DNA of 64,000 nt, taken from assembly GCF_023205095.1 (NCBI RefSeq), contig NZ_CP046242.1, positions 1,849,001 through 1,913,000 of the forward strand, given 5' to 3'. Source of the stretch: Bizionia sp. M204. GTDB taxonomy: Bacteria > Bacteroidota > Bacteroidia > Flavobacteriales > Flavobacteriaceae. The position numbers and the translations under genes were made by a program. Shown one piece after another: positions 38,946 through 47,184 of the stretch (positions are counted from its first letter, which is position 1; every line of letters starts with the position of its first letter). Under the pieces are notes generated by a model. The model was not told the origin of the DNA, searched no databases, and was given only the letters and a program-made list of their open reading frames with translations.

Positions 38946-41380
38946 TGCTGACATGCTGCCTGTTTTTATTTGTAATTTCAGGTTATGCACAAGAAAATCT
39001 CACCTATCAAAAACCCCATCAAAACATTTTAGAATTAGCGGAAGCGCCACTTGCGCCAAGTGTTCGCATGGATAGTAAAGGCGAAAATATTGTATTCCTA
39101 TACCGAAGTGCTTATAAAACGATTGAGGAACTCTCGGAAACCGAAATGCGTTTGGGTGGTTTACGGATTAATCCAGTCACCAATATTGGAAGTCGAACAC
39201 GTTATTACACCAATATAGAAGTTCGAAATAATCAAAAAGGAAATCCGAAAACGGTTGCAGGATTACCTGAAAATGGTAGATATGCTAACTTCTCCTGGTC
39301 GCCAAATCAAAAATACATGACCTTTACTAATACCGTAACATCTGGTGCTGAACTTTGGGTTTTAGATATTTTAAAGGCTTCCGCTAAAAAACTAACAGAC
39401 GCTAAATTAAACGCCAATATGGGCAATCCAGCCGTTTGGTTGAAAAACAGCGAAGCCCTTTTAGTTAAAATGCTTCCCGAAAATAGAAAAGCGTTAATTA
39501 ACACCAAAGAAGCGGTTCCAACAGGTCCAACAATTTCTGTTAGTGAAGCTGGTGTAAAAGCCCAAAATAGAACCTATCAGGATTTACTTAAAAACCCTAA
39601 TGACGAGCATAATTTTGAACAATTAGCACAATCAGAGTTGTACAAAGTGACATTGGATGGCAACACAAGCCTTTGGAAATCGACTGCCATGTATCGTGGG
39701 TTATCGTTTTCACCAGATGGAAATTATGTGATGATTACCACTATTGACAAACCATTTTCTTACTTGGTACCTTATTATAGATTTCCGTCCGAAACGAGCG
39801 TTTACAAAGCTAATGGCGATTTAGTAAAATCCATGCTCCAAGTGCCATTAATTGAAGATTTACCACAAGGTTTTATGGCGGAACGCACAGGAATGCGCGA
39901 CCTTAACTGGCGAAATGACAAACCGGCAACCCTGTATTGGGCTGAAGTTTTAGATGGAGGTGATCCGGAAAACAAGGTGCCTTTCCGAGATGAAGTGTTT
40001 CAACAAGATGCACCATTTACGGGGAAAGTCTCTTCACTTTTAAAAACGAAAGATCGTTTTAGTGGTATTACTTGGGGAACCGATAACGTTGCCATTGCAA
40101 ACGATTATTGGTGGAACACCCGAAATACCAGAACCTACCTGTTTAATCCATCTAACGCCAAGCAAGAGCCAACGGTTTTATTCGACAGAAATTACCAAGA
40201 TGTGTATAGCAATCCAGGAAGTTTTGTGTACACTAAAAACGATTTTAATGAATATGTTTTAGATGTAGATTCTAACAAAGCCTATTTAATTGGTGATGGG
40301 TATAGCGATGCTGGAAAATTCCCATTTATAGACGAAATGAATTTGGAAACCCAAAAAACCACACGTTTATACCAATCCACCTTAACCGACAAAGTAGAAA
40401 GTATTAGTTCGGCAATTAGCGCAAAAGACGGTACATTTTTAGTGCGAATAGAATCGAAAAATGAATTTCCAAATTACTACATCCGACATATTAAAAAACG
40501 GAAGAGCCTAACCCCATTAACTACATTTGAAAACCCATTTAAAAGCATACAAAATGTTAAAAAAGAAGTTATTAATTACAAACGTGATGATGGGTTAGAT
40601 TTATCGGGCACCTTATACTTACCTACCGATTACGAAAAAGGCAAAAAATACCCAATGATTTTATGGGCCTATCCACGTGAGTTTAAAGATAAAAGTAGCG
40701 CAAGTCAAAATACATCCAGTTCTAATGAATTTACCTATCCATATTACGGCTCCCCTATTTATTGGGTAACCAGAGGTTATGTGGTTTTAGATGATGCCGC
40801 TTTCCCAATTATTGGTGAAGGTGATGAACAACCAAACGATACCTTTATCAAGCAATTAGTTGGAAACGGAAAAGCAGCCATTGATGCGGTTGACGCTTTG
40901 GGTTATATTGATAGAGATCGCGTTGCTGTTGGTGGTCACAGTTATGGCGCCTTTATGACGGCGAATTTATTAGCACATTCCAATTTATTTGCAGCCGGAA
41001 TTGCTAGAAGTGGCGCCTATAATAGAACGTTAACACCTTTTGGTTTTCAAAGTGAAGAACGCAATTATTGGGAGGCGCCAGAAATATATTATAACATGTC
41101 GCCTTTTATGCATGCAGATACCATGAAAACGCCTTTATTATTAATTCATGGTGAAGCCGATAATAATTCAGGAACCTATCCGCTACAAAGTGAGCGCTAT
41201 TTTAATGCGTTAAAAGGATTAGGCGCACCCGTTCGTTTGGTTATGTTGCCGAGAGAAAGTCATGGTTATGCAGCAAAAGAATCTATTTTACACATGCTTT
41301 GGGAACAGGATGAATGGCTAGAGAGGTATGTGAAAAATAAGGCTGTTGTGACGACATCAGAAGATACGATGAAAGAGTAA
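38936..41380 (+). CDS. exported S9 family (prolyl oligopeptidase-like) peptidase
   Basis: An 814-residue serine peptidase with a signal peptide (about 1-18, ending SGYA). The N-terminal half is a beta-propeller. The C-terminal alpha/beta-hydrolase domain holds the nucleophile in VGGHSYGAFMT, the Asp in HGEADNNSG and the His in RESHGYAAKE. This is the dipeptidyl-aminopeptidase/acylaminoacyl-peptidase branch. It cleaves short peptides in the periplasm or at the cell surface, and the exact specificity is unknown. A terminator follows its stop. Confidence 0.93.
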   Translation: MKSLLTCCLFLFVISGYAQENLTYQKPHQNILELAEAPLAPSVRMDSKGENIVFLYRSAYKTIEELSETEMRLGGLRINPVTNIGSRTRYYTNIEVRNNQKGNPKTVAGLPENGRYANFSWSPNQKYMTFTNTVTSGAELWVLDILKASAKKLTDAKLNANMGNPAVWLKNSEALLVKMLPENRKALINTKEAVPTGPTISVSEAGVKAQNRTYQDLLKNPNDEHNFEQLAQSELYKVTLDGNTSLWKSTAMYRGLSFSPDGNYVMITTIDKPFSYLVPYYRFPSETSVYKANGDLVKSMLQVPLIEDLPQGFMAERTGMRDLNWRNDKPATLYWAEVLDGGDPENKVPFRDEVFQQDAPFTGKVSSLLKTKDRFSGITWGTDNVAIANDYWWNTRNTRTYLFNPSNAKQEPTVLFDRNYQDVYSNPGSFVYTKNDFNEYVLDVDSNKAYLIGDGYSDAGKFPFIDEMNLETQKTTRLYQSTLTDKVESISSAISAKDGTFLVRIESKNEFPNYYIRHIKKRKSLTPLTTFENPFKSIQNVKKEVINYKRDDGLDLSGTLYLPTDYEKGKKYPMILWAYPREFKDKSSASQNTSSSNEFTYPYYGSPIYWVTRGYVVLDDAAFPIIGEGDEQPNDTFIKQLVGNGKAAIDAVDALGYIDRDRVAVGGHSYGAFMTANLLAHSNLFAAGIARSGAYNRTLTPFGFQSEERNYWEAPEIYYNMSPFMHADTMKTPLLLIHGEADNNSGTYPLQSERYFNALKGLGAPVRLVMLPRESHGYAAKESILHMLWEQDEWLERYVKNKAVVTTSEDTMKE

Positions 41381-41401
41381 ATAGAAATAAAAGATGAGAT
41401 C

Positions 41402-41425
41402 GTCCCGATTTTTATCGGGACTTTT
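41402..41425 (+). terminator. intrinsic terminator of the S9 peptidase gene
   Basis: GTCCCGAT and ATCGGGAC form a perfect 8-bp stem around TTTT, followed by TTTT. It lies 21 bp after the stop. Confidence 0.8.
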
Positions 41426-41642
41426 AGAGGTTAGATTATAGAGGAAATTCATCATTATTTATGACTGTTCTGTTTATGTCTCACTTCTGGTACTTTTTAT
41501 CTTTTTATGAATTTATTCTATTAATTTTACACACCTTTGGTGATACAAAATCCTGGAGGGATAACCCATTACTAGATATATAGTTTATTATAAAAACAAG
41601 CCACAGCCTAGCGACATATTAGAATTAAATAAAAAAAATGAC

Positions 41643-42139
41643 ATGTTAAAAACAGTATTCCCAACAATCCTGCTAATCGTTTGTTCGCTTTCTTATGGTC
41701 AAAACAATCTTGAAAACACAGATTTAAAATACGATTTCGCCGGAAAATTAAGTACCGATGAACTTAAATTTACGAAACTACAATTTGATTGGGATTCAGA
41801 GGACATATTAATTGTTAATTATACACAACTAAGAACGGATTGTCATTTTGATAATCACACCCATAAAATAAACAGCGGAAAATGGTGGAGAAAATTTTAT
41901 TCAGAAACAGATATAAGCAATTCTTTGGTTGTTTTTTTATGTTCCGAAAAGCACGAAGGGATTAAAGGCTTATATGTTGACAGAACAAACTTTTTTTTTT
42001 GAAACATTTCTTCAGTCGAAAAAAAAGCTGTTTTGCTGTTTTAATTATAAATAAAAATGGTGATTACTTACAGTTTAATGGTCATTATAGCGAGGAGCAA
42101 GTTTCTAATTATACTCAATATTTGAAATCCCTTTTATAA
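41643..42139 (+). pseudogene. small exported protein, frame broken at a run of ten T
   Basis: The frame from 41643 encodes a 119-residue protein with a signal peptide (ending LSYG) and stops at 42000-42002, immediately after a homopolymer of ten T at 41991-42000. If the run had eight or eleven T, the frame would continue to 42139 and add about 46 residues (KHFFSRKKSCFAVLIINKNG and on). The continuation reads as normal protein, so the full gene was probably about 165 residues. Ten T is a classical slippage and sequencing-error site. The family is not recognised. A terminator follows the longer stop at once, which favours the longer product. Confidence 0.6.
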
Positions 42140-42148
42140 AACATCTTC

Positions 42149-42180
42149 AAATGCCATTCCTTTAAGAATGGCATTTTTTT
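42149..42180 (+). terminator. intrinsic terminator after the small exported protein gene
   Basis: AATGCCATTC and GAATGGCATT form a perfect 10-bp stem with a 6-nt loop and seven T. It is 10 bp past the extended stop at 42139. Confidence 0.88.
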
Positions 42181-42263
42181 ATCCTGCAAATGTCAGTTTG
42201 TCACGTTTTAACACTTGGTACTTTTTTTGACTCTAACAAAACCGAAGAATGACGTTTAACAGT

Positions 42264-42281
42264 TTTCCACATTTGTGGAAA
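42264..42281. promoter_or_regulatory. perfect palindrome in the htpG leader, likely operator
   Basis: TTTCCACA, TT, TGTGGAAA is an 8-bp perfect inverted repeat with a 2-bp centre, ending 20 bp before the htpG ATG. The spacing suits a dimeric DNA-binding protein better than an RNA hairpin. It is not the CIRCE element, which has a 9-bp spacer and a different sequence. Confidence 0.55.
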
Positions 42282-42301
42282 TAATTTAATAAATTAAATT
42301 T

Positions 42302-44212
42302 ATGGCAAAAGGAAACATTAATGTATCGGTAGAAAATATCTTCCCACTCATTAAAAAGTTTTTATACAGTGATCACGAAATCTTTTTACGTGAGCTAATT
42401 AGTAATGCAACCGATGCAACATTAAAATTAAAGCATTTAACAAGTATTGGCGAAGCTTCTGTTGAATACGGAAATCCACAAATTGAAGTTAAAATTGATA
42501 AAGATGGCAAGAAATTGCACATTATAGATCAAGGTTTAGGGATGACTGCGGATGAAGTTGAAAAGTATATTAACCAAGTGGCATTTTCAGGTGCAGAAGA
42601 GTTTTTAGATAAGTATAAAGACTCGGCTAAAGACTCTGGAATTATCGGTCATTTTGGTTTAGGTTTCTATTCGGCATTTATGGTTGCTGAAAAAGTAGAA
42701 ATCATTACCAAATCTTACAAAGATGAACCAGCAGCACATTGGACTTGCGATGGCAGTCCAGAATTCACATTAGAAACAGCGGACAAAACAGCACGTGGAA
42801 CCGAAATTATTTTGCATATCGCAGACGATTCTACCGAGTTTTTAGAAGAAGCACGTATTCGTGAATTATTATTAAAGTATAACAAGTTTATGCCTATTCC
42901 AATTAAATTTGGAACCAAGGAAGTAAACGATCCAGATTTTACACCAAAAACTACAACCGATAAGGATGGTAAGGAAACTACCGAGCCACATAAACAAATT
43001 ACGGTTGATAATATTATAAACAACCCAAATCCAGCATGGACTAAATTGCCAACAGATTTGGAAGCGACGGATTATAATAACTTTTATCGCGAGTTATATC
43101 CAATGCAGTTTGAGGAGCCGTTATTTCACATTCATTTAAATGTGGATTACCCATTTAACTTAACGGGAATTTTGTATTTCCCAAAAATGACCAACGACCT
43201 CAACATTCAAAAAGATAAGATTCAATTGTACCAAAATCAGGTATATGTTACCGATAATGTGGAAGGCATTGTTCCCGAATTTTTAACCATGTTACGTGGT
43301 GTCATTGATTCGCCAGACATTCCATTAAACGTATCGCGTAGTTATTTGCAAGCGGATGGTGCTGTTAAGAAAATATCATCTTACATCACGCGTAAAGTCG
43401 CTGATAAATTGAAATCTCTTTTCAATAATAATCGTGAAGATTTTGAAAAGAAATGGGACGATATTAAGATTGTGATTGAATACGGAATGCTTTCAGAAGA
43501 TAAATTTTTTGATAAAGCTGATGCGTTTGCATTGTACCCAACCGTAGACGGTAAATATTTTACATATGACGAATTATTCAACGCTATAAAAGCCAAGCAA
43601 ACCGATAAAGATGGTAAGTTGGTTATTTTGTACGCATCCAATCAAGATGCACAACACAGTTATATTGAAGCGGCTAAAGCTAAAGGTTATGAGGTGTTGT
43701 TATTAGATTCGCCAATTGTATCGCATTTAATGCAGAAGCTAGAATCTAGCAAGGAGAATATAACCTTTGCTCGTGTGGATGCCGATCACGTGGATAATTT
43801 AATTAAAACCGATGATGCCAAGATTTCTAAATTATCAGACGACCAAAAAGGCGCGCTTGAGGATTTACTGAAAGAAGTAATTCCACAGGAGAAATTCTCG
43901 GTACAGTTAGAAGCCATGGATAGTGATGCGTCACCATTTATGATTACGCAACCCGAGTTTATGCGCCGTATGAAAGAAATGCAGCAGACAGGTGGCGGCG
44001 GTATGAACATGTTTGGTAATATGCCAGAAATGTACAATTTGGTAGTGAATACAAATTCCGCTTTAGTTGGCGAAATTTTAGAAACCAAAACCAAGAAAAA
44101 GCAAGAACGTTTAATTACACAGAGTTTGGATTTAGCGCGACTTTCACAAGGTTTACTGAAAGGTGAAGAGTTAACCAACTTTATTAAACGTAGCTACGAG
44201 ATGATTAAATAA
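42302..44212 (+). CDS. htpG: chaperone protein HtpG (Hsp90)
   Basis: A 636-residue Hsp90. The N-terminal ATPase domain has the conserved LFLRELISNATDA, IDQGLGM, GHFGLGFYSAF and the GTEI motif. The middle domain has the catalytic Arg loop (VSRSYLQADGAV), and a C-terminal dimerisation domain follows. There is no MEEVD tail, as expected for bacterial forms. HtpG folds and protects client proteins under heat and other stress. The palindrome at 42264-42281 suggests dedicated regulation. It is followed by a terminator and then the cassette array. Confidence 0.97.
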   Translation: MAKGNINVSVENIFPLIKKFLYSDHEIFLRELISNATDATLKLKHLTSIGEASVEYGNPQIEVKIDKDGKKLHIIDQGLGMTADEVEKYINQVAFSGAEEFLDKYKDSAKDSGIIGHFGLGFYSAFMVAEKVEIITKSYKDEPAAHWTCDGSPEFTLETADKTARGTEIILHIADDSTEFLEEARIRELLLKYNKFMPIPIKFGTKEVNDPDFTPKTTTDKDGKETTEPHKQITVDNIINNPNPAWTKLPTDLEATDYNNFYRELYPMQFEEPLFHIHLNVDYPFNLTGILYFPKMTNDLNIQKDKIQLYQNQVYVTDNVEGIVPEFLTMLRGVIDSPDIPLNVSRSYLQADGAVKKISSYITRKVADKLKSLFNNNREDFEKKWDDIKIVIEYGMLSEDKFFDKADAFALYPTVDGKYFTYDELFNAIKAKQTDKDGKLVILYASNQDAQHSYIEAAKAKGYEVLLLDSPIVSHLMQKLESSKENITFARVDADHVDNLIKTDDAKISKLSDDQKGALEDLLKEVIPQEKFSVQLEAMDSDASPFMITQPEFMRRMKEMQQTGGGGMNMFGNMPEMYNLVVNTNSALVGEILETKTKKKQERLITQSLDLARLSQGLLKGEELTNFIKRSYEMIK

Positions 44213-44274
44213 GACGATTATTGTTCTGTGTTTTAGAAAAACGCAGCTAACACTAACGCACTTATAAGATTAGT

Positions 44275-44317
44275 CAGCGAAGCTAAATGATAAAATAGAT
44301 ATTAGACCGCTTCGCTG
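44275..44317. repeat. 9-bp inverted repeat downstream of htpG
   Basis: CAGCGAAGC (44275-44283) and GCTTCGCTG (44309-44317) are perfect complements separated by 25 bp. No T-run follows. Its role is unknown, and it may help the nearby terminator. Confidence 0.35.
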
Positions 44318-44337
44318 TTAAATTATAGAATCAAAAC

Positions 44338-44368
44338 AAAACCACTTCTTTACGGAAGTGGTTTTTTT
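44338..44368 (+). terminator. intrinsic terminator of htpG
   Basis: AACCACTTC and GAAGTGGTT form a perfect stem around a 6-nt loop, followed by T. It is one of three near-identical terminators in the window (others at 55454 and 56821). Confidence 0.85.
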
Positions 44369-44470
44369 CTGGGATAAAGTTACGTAGAACTACGTAGATG
44401 ATTAGTTGTTTGAATTTGTTAGATTTGGTGTAGATATAATAGATATATATACCATTACGTATATTCATAC

Positions 44471-46288
44471 GTTGCCCACAATTATGAAAAACCACCTCGA
44501 ATGAACCAAAAATTTTTTGATAGTAAGGAATTCTCGGAAATTAAGATTTTTCAAATCAACAGGGATTTCTACGAATTAAAAAACATTGGAGGAGCGGAAA
44601 AAACGATAAATTTTATTGTAGATAAGCATCGTGAATTAGTTGACGACTTAAAATCAATCGGAGTAAAAATACCCAAAACCGATTTTGACGAAGTTGACTA
44701 TTACTCTTATGTCTATAACGAAACCTTAAAAGATTCCTACTGGAAAAATTATCTACCTTCAACAATAGCTCAAAATCACAATTTTGATGTTTTAAAAATA
44801 TCATTTGTTCTATTTGCTTCAATTAAAGGAGACATTTTCGCTATAGTTGGAGGTGGTGGAATAAGAGTGATTAAGAGGTTTATGAATAACCGTTTTGGTT
44901 TAGAATTCTACGAATATTTGACAATTCCGAAGGACGACATTGTCGTATCATTAACCGCACGTGGAATTTCAGGCAGAGTAGCCCAACAAAGCGGAATTTA
45001 TAGAAATGGTAGAACATTATTAGACTCTTTAAAATTTACAGAAATACCAACTAAAATAAATTTGGTCTTAAGAGAAGATTTAAAGAACACGGTCTTTGAC
45101 TTCGTTGGTTTTAGTAATGACACTATTTACACAGAAGTTGGTTCCTATTTTTTAATCAAACACGCGATAAAGTTCAAGTCTTTACATCAGATATTTAAAA
45201 AAATAAATGAAATTCATCGAAAACATAAACCTACTTCAATATCAACATTTACAAAGGTTCAAGACCCAACATTAGTCGAAGATGAATTTCAAAAGATTCT
45301 ATTGAGCGAAGTAAGAAATGATATGCTTAATATGCTTGGACCAAATAGGACAGCAAATCCATATAAGTTTGATATCGACTTCATTCATCCGTCTAAAATT
45401 CAAGACTTTTATGAATGTAACAGATATGAATTAAAAACGAAAGGGCAAAGAACACCATTTTTTGAAACAACTGATAGAAACTTACTTTACAAAGAAGGTC
45501 TTAAACACCTTTTTGACAATACTAACGACCAGTTTGAATTTAGCAAAATGATTCTTGGTATGCGAGTTTACGGTTATCGTGACAAAACACGCAAAACACA
45601 CGCAATGTTTTTACAGCATATAACTTGCGAAATAAAATATAATGGCAAACCTGTTTTTCAAATAGACAGCACTTGGTATAAAGTTAAAAATGACTTTATC
45701 AATAGTATTAACGATAGATGTATAAACTTAATTGATAAAAACATTTTAAGAAGTAATTTTTTAAATGTCTCTTGGGATTCAACGATTGCAGACGAAGGAG
45801 CATACAATCTAAAATATAATAATTTAAAAGACTATTATGTTTTTGACAAAATGCTTCCGGATAACATTGAATTCTGCGATATAATGTACGAAGATTCAAA
45901 TACTATCTATTTGGTACACGTAAAAGATGGTTTTGATGCAAAAATTAGAGATGTTGCAAACCAAATAACCATTTCAGCCAATCGTTTTTGGAACGACTTC
46001 AATTCAGGAAGTTCATCATATCTTTCATCAATTGTAGATAGTTATAACAAAAAGAATGCAAATAAAATTGACAAAAAAACATTCTTGAATAAATTCAACG
46101 TTAACAAAGAAGTTGTTTATGTAATGGCGTATAAATCCTTGAGAGGAAAACAAAGCACAAAAGATAAAATTGAAAAAAGTAAATCAAATATTGCAAAATA
46201 CTCATTGATTCAATGCGTTCAGGATATGTCATCGCTTTATCCGATTAAGATATTCGACATTGCGGACGTGTAAATAACTGTGGGCAAC
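44471..46288 (+). mobile_element. cassette-like unit 1 (DUF6119-like gene)
   Basis: The unit is bounded by GTTGCCCACA (44471-44480) and its exact complement TGTGGGCAAC (46279-46288). It encloses a single plus-strand gene with about 20 bp before the start and 5 bp after the stop. No transposase or target duplication was seen. Confidence 0.5.
44501..46273 (+). CDS. DUF6119/TIGR04141-like sporadically distributed protein
   Basis: A 590-residue soluble protein with a Gly-rich FAIVGGGGIRVIK segment near residue 120, an RFGLEFYEYL motif and a VVSLTARGISG motif. These match the TIGR04141 family, also DUF6119, known as sporadically distributed and often found in variable genome islands. The biochemical function is not established, and its patchy distribution has suggested defence or mobile-element roles. 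The body is Lys/Asn/Ile-rich, and the gene is more AT-rich than neighbouring housekeeping genes. It lies alone inside cassette-like unit 1, which supports horizontal acquisition. The start ATG is about 20 bp inside the left end. Confidence 0.65.
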   Translation: MNQKFFDSKEFSEIKIFQINRDFYELKNIGGAEKTINFIVDKHRELVDDLKSIGVKIPKTDFDEVDYYSYVYNETLKDSYWKNYLPSTIAQNHNFDVLKISFVLFASIKGDIFAIVGGGGIRVIKRFMNNRFGLEFYEYLTIPKDDIVVSLTARGISGRVAQQSGIYRNGRTLLDSLKFTEIPTKINLVLREDLKNTVFDFVGFSNDTIYTEVGSYFLIKHAIKFKSLHQIFKKINEIHRKHKPTSISTFTKVQDPTLVEDEFQKILLSEVRNDMLNMLGPNRTANPYKFDIDFIHPSKIQDFYECNRYELKTKGQRTPFFETTDRNLLYKEGLKHLFDNTNDQFEFSKMILGMRVYGYRDKTRKTHAMFLQHITCEIKYNGKPVFQIDSTWYKVKNDFINSINDRCINLIDKNILRSNFLNVSWDSTIADEGAYNLKYNNLKDYYVFDKMLPDNIEFCDIMYEDSNTIYLVHVKDGFDAKIRDVANQITISANRFWNDFNSGSSSYLSSIVDSYNKKNANKIDKKTFLNKFNVNKEVVYVMAYKSLRGKQSTKDKIEKSKSNIAKYSLIQCVQDMSSLYPIKIFDIADV

Positions 46289-46484
46289 AACGTATATAGC
46301 TCATAGCTGGGCAGTTGCTTAATCTGAAGTTTAGGCATTTTTGCAAGTCCGCCAAATTTTTAAATTTGACGATTTCCAATAAAAAAGATAAATAGTAAAA
46401 TTTAAAAATCTGGCTTGTGCTTAATCCGAATAAATATCGCTAATTTACACGCTACGAGCCATATACAAGACCGTTGGCAGTAAT
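46279..46484. repeat. intercassette site 1, folded inverted-repeat element
   Basis: Starts with TGTGGGCAAC and ends CCGTTGGCAGTAAT. Outer arms GTATATAGCTCATAGC (46292-46307) and GCTACGAGCCATATAC (46451-46466) pair at 14 of 16 positions. Inner arms GCCAAATTTTTAAATTT (46351-46367) and AAATTTAAAAATCTGGC (46398-46414) pair at 16 of 17. The whole site could form a long extended hairpin. Confidence 0.7.
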
Positions 46485-47049
46485 GAAACCTAAAATACAA
46501 TAAACATAAATGATAAAAAAAACATTTTTTTTAATTCTGATATTATTTCAATATCTCTTAACTTTTAGCCAAGTTAGAGAATCTATCATTAATATTAATG
46601 ATTCCGAATTAAAGCTACTAATAAATAAAGCGGAGAATGGAGATGCTGATGCTCAAATTGAACTTGGTGCAAGATATTATAATGGGTATGGAGTTTTAAA
46701 AGACTATGAAAAAAGCACTTATTGGACTAAAAAAAGTGCAGAACAAGGATTGCCTGATGCGCAATATGCATTAGCCATCTATTACGGTTCTGGTAGTGGA
46801 GTTCCTAAAGATATTGAGAAAGCTTTATATTGGTTTGAAAAAAGTGCCCTGCAAGAAAATAAGCATGCCCAGTTTCAACTTGGTAGAATGTACTTTTTTG
46901 GTAAAGGTGTTATGCCTGATAAAAAAAAGGGTGTGACTTGGATAAAAAAGAGTATGGATAATGGCTCTGAAAGAGCAAAAAAAATATGGGATGAAAAAAA
47001 ATTATGGGAATATCTCTAGTTATTATTGAACTTTTATTAAAATGCTAAC
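46473..47049 (+). mobile_element. cassette-like unit 2 (Sel1-repeat gene)
   Basis: The left end GTTGGCA (46473-46479) and right end TGCTAAC (47043-47049) pair at 6 of 7 positions, a weaker match than in units 1 and 3. The unit encloses one plus-strand gene. Confidence 0.45.
46510..47019 (+). CDS. exported Sel1-like repeat protein
   Basis: A 169-residue protein with a signal peptide (about 1-20, ending TFS). Three Sel1-like repeats of 36 residues follow, with the pattern AQxxLGxxYYxGxGVxKDxxKAxYWxxKSAxQG. Sel1 repeats form helical solenoids that bind protein partners, in the periplasm here. They are common in proteins linked to stress or secretion, but no specific role is indicated. The gene lies inside cassette-like unit 2. 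Its sequence has many Lys, as in the other two cassette genes. Confidence 0.85.
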   Translation: MIKKTFFLILILFQYLLTFSQVRESIININDSELKLLINKAENGDADAQIELGARYYNGYGVLKDYEKSTYWTKKSAEQGLPDAQYALAIYYGSGSGVPKDIEKALYWFEKSALQENKHAQFQLGRMYFFGKGVMPDKKKGVTWIKKSMDNGSERAKKIWDEKKLWEYL

Positions 47050-47184
47050 TTAAGACGTGTATAAAAAATTGCTAAATTAGTGCTTAACCAAAGGTCGTTG
47101 CATTTTTGTTACGTCTAATTTTCCTGCGGAAAATCCTCGGACGCAAACCCGCTCATTTCATACACTTACCGTTGGCATACATTA
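47043..47184. repeat. intercassette site 2, folded inverted-repeat element
   Basis: Starts TGCTAAC, ends GTTGGCATACATTA. GTGTATAAAAAATTGC (47057-47072) partly pairs with GCTCATTTCATACAC (47151-47165). A central hairpin ATTTTCC, TGC, GGAAAAT (47118-47134) is perfect and lies at the same position as the one in site 3, with changed but still pairing bases. Confidence 0.65.

Noticed and set aside
44213-44337. tRNA or small RNA gene after htpG
   Set aside because: There is no cloverleaf, only a 9-bp inverted repeat with a 25-bp loop. No tRNA was found in the window.
46279-46484. Site 1 as an integron attC
   Set aside because: Ends TGGGCAAC and GTTGGCA do not fit RYYYAAC/GTTRRRY, and no integrase is in the window. 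Only the general folded architecture is similar.
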